64,000 bases of DNA from Salvia splendens (taxonomy: Eukaryota; Streptophyta; Magnoliopsida; Lamiales; Lamiaceae): NCBI RefSeq assembly GCF_004379255.2, contig NC_056037.1:10302902-10366901 (forward strand), in the 5' to 3' direction. Below the pieces are notes generated by a model, which ran no database searches, was not told where the DNA came from, and saw only the letters and a list, made by a program, of their open reading frames with translations. Shown here in pieces: positions 53,921 to 64,000 of this stretch (position 1 is the stretch's first letter; each line of letters opens with the position of its first letter). The translations under genes were made by a program, and so were the position numbers.

Positions 53921-54778
53921 GATAGTACCCCATTTTATAGCGTCGGTTGTTAGAGGTGAAGTTGATGGCCGGCGCTTTACCATCCAAAACTTCGGCGAAG
54001 AGGTCGGATTGGTGGAGCACGTTTATGTCGTTGTTCGAGCCGGGGACCCCGAAGTACGCATGTCAGATCCATAGCCGGTAGTCGGCAATGGCCTCGAGTA
54101 TAACGGTGGGGTGGATGCCTTTGTGGCCGCTCGTGTACGACCCCCTCCACGCCACCGGACAATTCTTCCATTGCCAGTGCATGCAATCGACGCTGCCAAG
54201 CATCCCGGGGAATCTGTGCACTTCTTCGTGAAGGTGGAGCAGGAACTGGCAATCTGTCGTGCTTGGCTTCCGGAGAAATTCGTCCGTGAAGGCTGCCCGG
54301 ACGCCTTTGCAGAATTGGAGTAAGCACATTCTCCTAGTGATGTCTTCAATGTAGAGGTATTCGTCGAACACATCCGCCGTTTGTCCTGTCGCAAGCTGAC
54401 GAATTGCTGCAGTACATTTCTGCAGCGTCGTGTGGCTGGCACGGCCGACGGCGTCTAAACTTTCTTGGAAGAACTCTTCTCGGGCCGCCAATGTATTTGC
54501 GATGTGGAGAAATAGCGATCGCCGCATGCGGAAACGGCGACGGAAGTAGGTATCTCCCTACACCGAGTTATCGCAGAAGTAGTCGCGAACTAACCTTGCG
54601 GTGGCTTCCTCCCAGTTACAATGGATGTAAGTCCGGGAGCGTCTTTGGGGCGGCGCAGCTTCCTCCACTTCCCGGCGTCGATCTTCTTCAAGTGATTCTT
54701 CCATTATTTGACGCATTTGCTCATATGGATCCAAGAGATCGATTAAATTTGGGGGAAGAATAAAAGAGGGATGATTTG

Positions 54779-57700
54779 TGTAACATCCCGAATTATAGGC
54801 ACCAATAAAAGGTTTGGATATGTGGTGAGGAATAGTAGTTAAGTTAAACCGTAAGGTATAAATTTGATACGAAATGCCGATTAGTCAATTTTCGGCAATT
54901 TCTTTTGTCCGTGTAAAATCATAAATCGAAGCTAAGGGGTAATAATTTTATAAATTACAAATTATGGCCTAGAATAATTGTTGATAATGTGAGGAATTGT
55001 TTTGGGCCATTTGAAGGTAATTAAAAAAATTTCTATCGCCGATAATTTCAGTTTTTAACGAAAACGATCGGCGAAACTTTTGAAGATATAGACAGGAATA
55101 ATTTTGCCTTAAACTAGAATTTAAATGCTAAATGATGATATAAAGAGTTCCTAAATATGATATCATATGATAGGGCAATAAAATGTTACAAGATAATTAA
55201 TTTATTTAAAAACTAACTAAATAATTAAATAATGATTAGAATTCTCTAGAGAATTCTTTTGTCTATCATCAACTCCAAACCCCCCCTCATTTCAGCCACA
55301 AGCACGTCCTCCCCCTCTCCATGGAAGACCAAAAGCTTAAGCTTTTTAATTTCCAAATATTTGTCATTTAATCGGTAAATCGATCGGGTAATCTTGTATC
55401 CGCCAGCAAATCGAGGTAGCCCTTTCTTCCTATTCTATTTTTATACCTTGAACTTGAGTATATGTTGATGTTGAAGGGCTGAAATTTCATTCACTCGGGG
55501 GTAGGAAAACTAACCGATTAAATTTCGATATATTGACGTTTACGCGATCATAGGCCTTCATTTGTCGTTGTTTGATATTTGAATTAGAAGTTTGATTACA
55601 TGGATGTGAATTTGGATGAATATTGAACAGGGGGGGAGCTGAATTGATGATATTTGATGTGGAATGGTTGGGTTTGAGATAAAAGCTTGAGAAGAATCAA
55701 ACTCTCTAATCTGCCGCCTCCTAGTTTGAATTATTAAGCATTTTAAGAAAGGTTACAACTTTTGTTTAACAATTTTAAAAATAACTATATTTAGTCTTGA
55801 GGTCCCCTGAATTTTATGGAGAATTTAGGAGTTCAGTTACTGCATGTATAAATTGTTAAGACAATACCGCCGGAAACTGTCAAAATTGTGGTAAACTGCC
55901 ATATTTTAGTATGTTCTATCCGAATTATTCAGGGCATTTAAGATCAATGAAAACTTGATTTCATAATTTCTAAATTAACTATAAGGTGTCTCGTTGTTCT
56001 CTGAATTTTGTGACTAATTAAAGAGTACAAATACTATTTATAAAAATTGTGTAGAAAATGTTGCCAGAAACTGTTCGATTTTGTTAGTCTCTGGTAAAAG
56101 GAGAATATCTCTCAAACCATTAGAAATTTTTGAATGAATCTTGTTGGATTATAAACTATACTTCTTTGGGCATTTAAAAATATTAGGTCAAGCCTCTAAA
56201 TCCTTCCGAATGAATATAGAATTTTTATGACGAATCAGTCCAGTGCAGTTGTATAGTTAGATGATTTAAGTTAATATAGCAAATTAATTTATTTAGATGA
56301 TTTAATGATGAAAACATGATCATGGGTAAATATGAGTTATTAATTGGTACGCTATTTATATTATGCATAAAGCGAAGGAGCATATAGTGCGTTTTGATCA
56401 CAAAGGAGTGGATTTAGAGGGTAGAGAAGTATCAAGGTGAAATAGGCTTATGTTCATAAGCCTGCGAGGTAGCGTATCCTCTCTATGGTTTTCGATTCTT
56501 TAGGTTGAGATGATGTGTGCTATAATGTGATTATATGTGAGATGTTTAAATAATGTGCTTAAATATGCTTATAATTTAATATGTGGATTATTATGATTCT
56601 TATTAATTTTAATATGAATGATCTGTGGAAAAAAAAATGGTACGAATATGAATAAAGACAATGGATATGATATGCAATGAAGTGTAATAAATTATGAAGA
56701 TCTGAATAATGTGAAATATGTCTGAATGGATTATGAAAAAAAATATCTGAATATATATGAAAAAGAGTGTCTGTGAATTCGATAAGAATGATTATCTGAA
56801 GTGATATTTGGAAATGGAATAAATGTGAAAAAGAGATTTGAAAGAAGAATATGAAATAAAACGTCCTGTTTGCTTGGTCATATGTGTTGGGTACAATTGG
56901 CATGCCATAGGACAGCAGCGCTGCATTATCTGTGATCACTCGTCTTCTGGATAACCGAAGCGAGGATCGTCTGTTATCTGATGGGCCCCTATCTGATCTG
57001 TCTGATCTGCACCCTAATGGGTGGTCTAATTATCTGTCCGCACCCTCATGGGTGGTCTGATTATATGTCTGCACCCTCATGGGTGGTCTGATTATCTGTC
57101 TGCACCCTATGGGTGGTCTGTGCGGAGTCCTCTCGAGGACAAAATCCGCGTCTGCATCTGATTCTATTTCTGATCTGGTCCGTGTACCCTGCCTGAAACC
57201 AAGTAGATATTGGGGCTATAAGATAAAATAATATCTGATGATTTCTGAATAAATGATCTGTAATATATGATAAGATAAGAAAAAATTAATATCTGATGAC
57301 TTGTGAATAAAGGATCTGTAATATGTGATATGTGATTTGTGAAATATGATATATGATATGATTGTTGATCAGTCCTCACGGAGGAAATGATATTTTATGT
57401 TGAACGGTCCCCGCTCGGGGTAATTAACACGGAAGAATAGTATACGAAAATAAATGGTAAAATGAGAAAAATGTGATACGAAATGATATATGATGATATG
57501 CGAAATCTGGAGAAACCAAAGCTATAAGATACAATGAAAATGTTGTAGTATAGAAATAAATATATGAATATGTTATCAAGAGACCATAAGAGAAATATGA
57601 CGAGGATGATATGATGAATATATATGGGTATCTGAACAGGTATGCTTTGGTGTGAAAATTCTGAGAATTTGGAATATATATATTGTAATAATAAGTCAAG

Positions 57701-58243
57701 ATAATAAGGAAATGGCATTAAGAATGAAATCTCTGAAGAGACATGAGTAAGAATATATGGAAAAGTTGTATGACGATAATACAAATAAGTTTGATATAAT
57801 GTGATTGTAAGTAATTTTGGAAATCTGTGAAATTGAAATGAAAACAAGCAAAAGATTAAAAAGGAAATAATGTAGTTATTATAGTTACTATTGTCTTAGC
57901 TGAGAGGGTTGGATTCTGTAGTTTGGATATTGCTACTGGGCTTTCGAGCTCACTCCCCCTCTTTCCCCCCTGCAGGTTAGAGTCGACATTATGTCAGTGG
58001 TGTTGCGCAGCTTTGCATCTTTGGCGAGTCACTGGTGGTCAACTTGGTTTAGTAGTCGTGGCATGTTATGTAATAGTTTAATCTTTAACCTTCCGCTGGA
58101 TAAATGTTAAGTCTTTAAATGTAATAGATTTTAATTATGCTTTTAAGCTAAAAAGAAAAAGGAAAAATTTCAGCACGGGTTTTCGATACTGAAACGTGAC
58201 ATCACTTATTCGGTGGGTTACCTACCGGGTAAGGGGTGTTACA
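54779..58243 (+). repeat. 5' LTR of the 8.7-kb element
   Basis: 3465 bp. Compared by eye with the 3' LTR, the only differences I found are a longer A-run near 56630 (four extra A) and one fewer A near 56655, which account for the 3-bp length difference. Contains four tandem copies of a 31-32-bp unit at about 57009-57137. Long minus-strand open frames inside (57395-57847 and others) are low-complexity and recur in both LTRs. Confidence 0.95.
57009..57137. repeat. Four 31-32-bp tandem repeats inside the LTR
   Basis: The unit is CACCCTCATGGGTGGTCTGA plus TTATCTGTCTG with small variants. Each CACCCTCATGGGTG core is itself a short hairpin. The array recurs in the other LTR at about 62250-62378. 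Confidence 0.88.
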
Positions 58244-60019
58244 AGTTTTGGTATCAGAGCCTAGGTTTAGGCGGTTATGGAAAGAAGTGATTCAGTAAAG
58301 TGTGTAGAAACATGCCACATAGGTTTAATTGTCTGTTAGTACCAGTGACTCGATGCAGCTGCTTATATCTAAAGTGGAAAGAAGTTAACAAGGTACGGGA
58401 CATAGTTTCCCGTGTGACCGAGAAAGATGTTATATGGGACTGGCCACCCCATATAGCTCTAATCTCGGTAGCGTCGGTATGTGTAAAAGATTTAAAAAAA
58501 AATTCAGGGAGGATGGGTCTGAAAATGTTGATGAAAAGTATGTCCTAATGAAAGATACTAATAAATATATGCAGATTATGAAAGAGTATAAGTAAAAGAG
58601 AAGAAAATGAGTTAAAGGAATGATATGGAAAGAAAGTAAGTTATAGACTAAGTGACCATCATGATATAAAAGTGTAACACGAAAATTCACAAAGGTATGT
58701 GGATTGTCTGATATAAGATGGATTAAGAGTCATAAAGTAATATCCTATAATGATAAACAAAAGTATAGAAATATGTGAAAGGAAATGTGTTTGGCAAAAT
58801 GATAAATATTGATATGAAAACATATGAAACTATAAGGCATTATATGAATAAAACCATAAATGTGCGAATGAGAAAATGCGACGAATAAGAAATAAATGAT
58901 ATGATCTGAACATGTGTGCCCCTATATGGATTACATGTGTACTTCGAATCGGGCAATATGAGATATGACGTGATGTGATGGAAATATGAACTGAATAATC
59001 GTGCAAGACAATAAATTATATGATTGGAAATGTGAAATCCGTGAGAATTATGTGTGCGCTCGAATACGAGCTATATAAATGTTAGAACCGAATGATGATT
59101 CAGAAATGAAATGAAAAATGGGAATGTATGCTCTAAGCGAGCTGTATAGTATATGATAAGATATGTCTAAAAATATGAGTTTGAAATGAGCTATATGATA
59201 TAAAATGGTATTCTGGTTGAAAGTGTTGTCTGTGATCTGTAAATGTGTTAGTTATGGATAAGAATGAGTTTTGAAAATAAATATGGTTGTTGATGAATAC
59301 TGACTTGATATTTGAATTATGTTGTGATTTGGTGGTTTGATTTGATAATCTGTGATTAACATTGTATCTTGTTGGTTTTGGGGAAGCACTGGTTATAGAG
59401 AAAACGCTGCCCAATTTTTGCTAGAAATTGATCAGATAAATTAATACGAAGTTGTGGTAAATAAACTGATAAGTGATAATACATGAAGAGAATGATGTTA
59501 CATGATGACTTAAGAAAGGAAAAAGGGAAAAGATAAGAAGTGTTGTGAATGATAATAAAGGAAAACGTAATGAAATGATGATATGTGGAAAGTGAAATGC
59601 ACCCTTCGTCGGCTATAAGTGCCCGAATAGGGACTATGCAATTGGGACTATACAATATATGATGAGTATGTGAATTATACATATGCGTGATGAATATGAT
59701 ATGTGCGCCTCATGTGGACAAAGAAAAGATGCAAATAACATGGAAATTACTATGTAAAGAAATGATAATGTGACAAATGTGCTTGAAATATATTAGAGAT
59801 AATGATAATGTTATTATGTGATCGCAAAATGTGGCTATGTGTTAAGATGTGATTATGTGATTTTGTATGTCATTCTGTGTTTGGTTATGGAAGTGAGGAT
59901 ACGCTATGTAGATGAGGATATAGGATGTCGTGGAATGGCATACGTATATGCGACGCTTATAGGAATGATGTAAACCCGAGGGAATTTCGAGGACGAAATT
60001 CCTTTTAGGGGGGATGAGT
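58244..60019 (+). other. Internal domain of the 8.7-kb element, no gag or pol
   Basis: Begins with the primer site (58249-58260) and ends at the purine tract (60003-60018). In between is purine-rich, AT-rich sequence with many ATATGA/AATGTG phrases and only short frames. The longest on the plus strand (58300-58548, 82 codons) has no recognisable capsid, protease, reverse transcriptase or integrase motif. It may retain the packaging signal of its parent, but that cannot be seen. Confidence 0.85.
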
Positions 60020-63000
60020 TGTAACATCCCGAATTATAGGCACCAATAAAAGGTTTGGATATGTGGTGAGGAATAGTAGTTAAGTTAAACCGTAAGGTAT
60101 AAATTTGATACGAAATGCCGATTAGTCAATTTTCGGCAATTTCTTTTGTCCGTGTAAAATCATAAATCGAAGCTAAGGGGTAATAATTTTATAAATTACA
60201 AATTATGGCCTAGAATAATTGTTGATAATGTGAGGAATTGTTTTGGGCCATTTGAAGGTAATTAAAAAAATTTCTATCGCCGATAATTTCAGTTTTTAAC
60301 GAAAACGATCGGCGAAACTTTTGAAGATATAGACAGGAATAATTTTGCCTTAAACTAGAATTTAAATGCTAAATGATGATATAAAGAGTTCCTAAATATG
60401 ATATCATATGATAGGGCAATAAAATGTTACAAGATAATTAATTTATTTAAAAACTAACTAAATAATTAAATAATGATTAGAATTCTCTAGAGAATTCTTT
60501 TGTCTATCATCAACTCCAAACCCCCCCTCATTTCAGCCACAAGCACGTCCTCCCCCTCTCCATGGAAGACCAAAAGCTTAAGCTTTTTAATTTCCAAATA
60601 TTTGTCATTTAATCGGTAAATCGATCGGGTAATCTTGTATCCGCCAGCAAATCGAGGTAGCCCTTTCTTCCTATTCTATTTTTATACCTTGAACTTGAGT
60701 ATATGTTGATGTTGAAGGGCTGAAATTTCATTCACTCGGGGGTAGGAAAACTAACCGATTAAATTTCGATATATTGACGTTTACGCGATCATAGGCCTTC
60801 ATTTGTCGTTGTTTGATATTTGAATTAGAAGTTTGATTACATGGATGTGAATTTGGATGAATATTGAACAGGGGGGGAGCTGAATTGATGATATTTGATG
60901 TGGAATGGTTGGGTTTGAGATAAAAGCTTGAGAAGAATCAAACTCTCTAATCTGCCGCCTCCTAGTTTGAATTATTAAGCATTTTAAGAAAGGTTACAAC
61001 TTTTGTTTAACAATTTTAAAAATAACTATATTTAGTCTTGAGGTCCCCTGAATTTTATGGAGAATTTAGGAGTTCAGTTACTGCATGTATAAATTGTTAA
61101 GACAATACCGCCGGAAACTGTCAAAATTGTGGTAAACTGCCATATTTTAGTATGTTCTATCCGAATTATTCAGGGCATTTAAGATCAATGAAAACTTGAT
61201 TTCATAATTTCTAAATTAACTATAAGGTGTCTCGTTGTTCTCTGAATTTTGTGACTAATTAAAGAGTACAAATACTATTTATAAAAATTGTGTAGAAAAT
61301 GTTGCCAGAAACTGTTCGATTTTGTTAGTCTCTGGTAAAAGGAGAATATCTCTCAAACCATTAGAAATTTTTGAATGAATCTTGTTGGATTATAAACTAT
61401 ACTTCTTTGGGCATTTAAAAATATTAGGTCAAGCCTCTAAATCCTTCCGAATGAATATAGAATTTTTATGACGAATCAGTCCAGTGCAGTTGTATAGTTA
61501 GATGATTTAAGTTAATATAGCAAATTAATTTATTTAGATGATTTAATGATGAAAACATGATCATGGGTAAATATGAGTTATTAATTGGTACGCTATTTAT
61601 ATTATGCATAAAGCGAAGGAGCATATAGTGCGTTTTGATCACAAAGGAGTGGATTTAGAGGGTAGAGAAGTATCAAGGTGAAATAGGCTTATGTTCATAA
61701 GCCTGCGAGGTAGCGTATCCTCTCTATGGTTTTCGATTCTTTAGGTTGAGATGATGTGTGCTATAATGTGATTATATGTGAGATGTTTAAATAATGTGCT
61801 TAAATATGCTTATAATTTAATATGTGGATTATTATGATTCTTATTAATTTTAATATGAATGATCTGTGGAAAAATGGTACGAATATGAATAAAAGACAAT
61901 GGATATGATATGCAATGAAGTGTAATAAATTATGAAGATCTGAATAATGTGAAATATGTCTGAATGGATTATGAAAAAAAATATCTGAATATATATGAAA
62001 AAGAGTGTCTGTGAATTCGATAAGAATGATTATCTGAAGTGATATTTGGAAATGGAATAAATGTGAAAAAGAGATTTGAAAGAAGAATATGAAATAAAAC
62101 GTCCTGTTTGCTTGGTCATATGTGTTGGGTACAATTGGCATGCCATAGGACAGCAGCGCTGCATTATCTGTGATCACTCGTCTTCTGGATAACCGAAGCG
62201 AGGATCGTCTGTTATCTGATGGGCCCCTATCTGATCTGTCTGATCTGCACCCTAATGGGTGGTCTAATTATCTGTCCGCACCCTCATGGGTGGTCTGATT
62301 ATATGTCTGCACCCTCATGGGTGGTCTGATTATCTGTCTGCACCCTATGGGTGGTCTGTGCGGAGTCCTCTCGAGGACAAAATCCGCGTCTGCATCTGAT
62401 TCTATTTCTGATCTGGTCCGTGTACCCTGCCTGAAACCAAGTAGATATTGGGGCTATAAGATAAAATAATATCTGATGATTTCTGAATAAATGATCTGTA
62501 ATATATGATAAGATAAGAAAAAATTAATATCTGATGACTTGTGAATAAAGGATCTGTAATATGTGATATGTGATTTGTGAAATATGATATATGATATGAT
62601 TGTTGATCAGTCCTCACGGAGGAAATGATATTTTATGTTGAACGGTCCCCGCTCGGGGTAATTAACACGGAAGAATAGTATACGAAAATAAATGGTAAAA
62701 TGAGAAAAATGTGATACGAAATGATATATGATGATATGCGAAATCTGGAGAAACCAAAGCTATAAGATACAATGAAAATGTTGTAGTATAGAAATAAATA
62801 TATGAATATGTTATCAAGAGACCATAAGAGAAATATGACGAGGATGATATGATGAATATATATGGGTATCTGAACAGGTATGCTTTGGTGTGAAAATTCT
62901 GAGAATTTGGAATATATATATTGTAATAATAAGTCAAGATAATAAGGAAATGGCATTAAGAATGAAATCTCTGAAGAGACATGAGTAAGAATATATGGAA

Positions 63001-63481
63001 AAGTTGTATGACGATAATACAAATAAGTTTGATATAATGTGATTGTAAGTAATTTTGGAAATCTGTGAAATTGAAATGAAAACAAGCAAAAGATTAAAAA
63101 GGAAATAATGTAGTTATTATAGTTACTATTGTCTTAGCTGAGAGGGTTGGATTCTGTAGTTTGGATATTGCTACTGGGCTTTCGAGCTCACTCCCCCTCT
63201 TTCCCCCCTGCAGGTTAGAGTCGACATTATGTCAGTGGTGTTGCGCAGCTTTGCATCTTTGGCGAGTCACTGGTGGTCAACTTGGTTTAGTAGTCGTGGC
63301 ATGTTATGTAATAGTTTAATCTTTAACCTTCCGCTGGATAAATGTTAAGTCTTTAAATGTAATAGATTTTAATTATGCTTTTAAGCTAAAAAGAAAAAGG
63401 AAAAATTTCAGCACGGGTTTTCGATACTGAAACGTGACATCACTTATTCGGTGGGTTACCTACCGGGTAAGGGGTGTTACA
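60020..63481 (+). repeat. 3' LTR of the 8.7-kb element
   Basis: 3462 bp, virtually identical to the 5' LTR, ending TGTTACA and followed by the ATTTG target copy and the rest of Harbinger copy E. Confidence 0.95.
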
Positions 63482-63908
63482 ATTTGAGATGAAAATTGGA
63501 GAGGAAATTGAGATGATTTGGGAAGAATAGATGTGTAGTTGTGTGTGAAATGAGGATGCATTATGATTATTTATAGAGTAAAAATATAAAAAAAAATTAA
63601 AAAAAATTGGAAAACGGCTAGAAAACCGTTTTCCACTTTTTAATTTTTTTTATTTCGAATTTTAAAAAAAAATGATTTATTGCGTCAGCGTGACGAATCT
63701 CACTCGCGGGCCGGCGAATGGGCGTCACGCATGGCCCGGGAGCGCGTGGTGAGCTCCCGCGACGTGGCGAGCCGTCCCGTGCCGTGTCTCGACGTGATGG
63801 GCGATCCGGCGAGACGGTGACGGGATGAGACGCTGCAACGCGTCCTGCCACCGTTCCGTCACAGAGTAACGAGATTCGGGCCACTCGCGTAACGCGTTGC
63901 GGGTGGCC

Positions 63909-64000
63909 TTATGTGCACCTATCTAAAAATTTTGAAAAAAAAATTAATTGAGTGTTTTCATGGCTGTTAAAGTTTAGAAATTTTTATTATTATTTTATTT
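63909..64000. other. Right flank of the window, AT-rich
   Basis: Begins with the TTA target copy of Harbinger copy E. Nothing else is recognised. Confidence 0.5.

Larger units (their letters stand above)
52040..54734 (-). pseudogene. Harbinger transposase split by a solo LTR
   Basis: Parts: N-terminal and catalytic block at 54734-53926, solo LTR, then the C-terminal block at 52476-52040. Visible pieces are LHIANTLAAREEFFQESLDA, GSVDCMHWQWKNCPVAWRG (first Asp), DYRLWI followed by a TAG-type stop, and MERVFGVLQARFNIIKAPAR (Glu, with Ala-to-Val next to it). The start ATG of copy A corresponds to TTG here (54734), and a stop interrupts the STRS-like N-terminal part. Multiple lesions plus the insertion make it inactive. 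The protein is the same type as in copies A and B. Confidence 0.9.
54779..63481 (+). mobile_element. Very young non-autonomous LTR retrotransposon with long LTRs (8.7 kb)
   Basis: Two LTRs, 54779-58243 (3465 bp) and 60020-63481 (3462 bp), TGTAACA...TGTTACA, are flanked by the perfect 5-bp duplication ATTTG (54774-54778, 63482-63486). A primer-binding site TGGTATCAGAGC (initiator-Met tRNA type) is at 58249-58260. A polypurine tract TTTTAGGGGGGATGAG is at 60003-60018. The interior is only 1.78 kb and has no gag or pol, so the element depends on others (LARD-like). The AATTTCGAGGACGAAATT phrase before the purine tract (59983-60000) is typical of the 3' end of Tekay-type Ty3/gypsy chromoviruses, suggesting its parent (family knowledge). 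Confidence 0.95.
51743..63908 (-). mobile_element. PIF/Harbinger transposon, copy E, expanded by two nested LTR insertions
   Basis: Termini GGCCATCCACGACGCTG and, inward from the right, GGCCACCCGCAACGCG, with TTA on both sides (51740-51742, 63909-63911). Removing the solo LTR (52482-53920) and the 8.7-kb LTR element (54779-63481) leaves about 2.0 kb, the same size and layout as copy A: transposase on minus, GC-rich right end at 63680-63908. The left 300 bp are also close to copy A. This is the oldest layer of the nested stack. Confidence 0.92.

Noticed and set aside
57395..57847. 150-codon minus-strand frame rich in Tyr/Ile/Ser
   Set aside because: It is low-complexity AT-rich LTR sequence, repeated identically in the other LTR (62633-63085), with no domain.

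Overview
The window is nuclear DNA of a flowering plant. Its genes contain GT-AG introns and belong to plant families: SWEET sugar transporter, S-domain receptor kinase, PBP1/KIC-type EF-hand protein, atypical bHLH factor and GH3 auxin-conjugating enzyme. The intergenic DNA is AT-rich and full of plant transposons. A eudicot is clear. An asterid/Lamiales source (Salvia-like) is my guess from repeat style and is not proven. All gene models are hand-spliced from the sequence and all reading phases close.

Layout. 1-3.1 kb: AT-rich DNA and a PIF/Harbinger transposon with a dead transposase. 4.6-6.3 kb: complete six-exon clade-III-like SWEET gene. 6.3-10.1 kb: intergenic, with a Stowaway MITE and a CACTA end. 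10.1-10.7 kb: two-exon SWEET relic. 11.1-14.6 kb: young non-autonomous LTR element with a partial gag and two tandem-repeat arrays. 15.1-25.0 kb: tandem duplication of an EF-hand gene plus an S-domain receptor kinase gene. Both kinases are intact, but the second EF-hand copy is a relic. 25.1-25.8 kb: quinone-reductase fragment and one MITE nested in another. 27.5-29.0 kb: seven-exon bHLH gene on the minus strand. 31.4-36.9 kb: two more Harbinger elements, one carrying a transposase split by a hAT insertion and one carrying only the Myb-like ORF1. 37.2-39.2 kb: small LTR element carrying a fragment of a host GeBP/STOREKEEPER-type gene. 42.4-44.4 kb: two copies of an unclassified repeat, one holding a long inverted repeat of about 546 bp per arm. 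44.8-46.0 kb: Harbinger derivative with an ORF1 start. 47.7-49.5 kb: GH3.6-like gene on the minus strand. 50.4-51.0 kb: LTR remnant. 51.7-63.9 kb: a Harbinger element split by a solo LTR and by an 8.7-kb LTR element with two nearly identical 3.46-kb LTRs.

The host genes do not form one pathway and are ordinary plant genes: sugar efflux, surface signalling, calcium sensing, transcription and auxin conjugation. The most unusual material is in the mobile DNA: five Harbinger elements in which transposase and ORF1 never occur together, a retroelement carrying a host transcription-factor fragment, non-autonomous LTR elements with near-identical LTRs, and a long fold-back repeat. I saw no tRNA, rRNA or CRISPR array, and nothing that is clearly a new protein-coding system.
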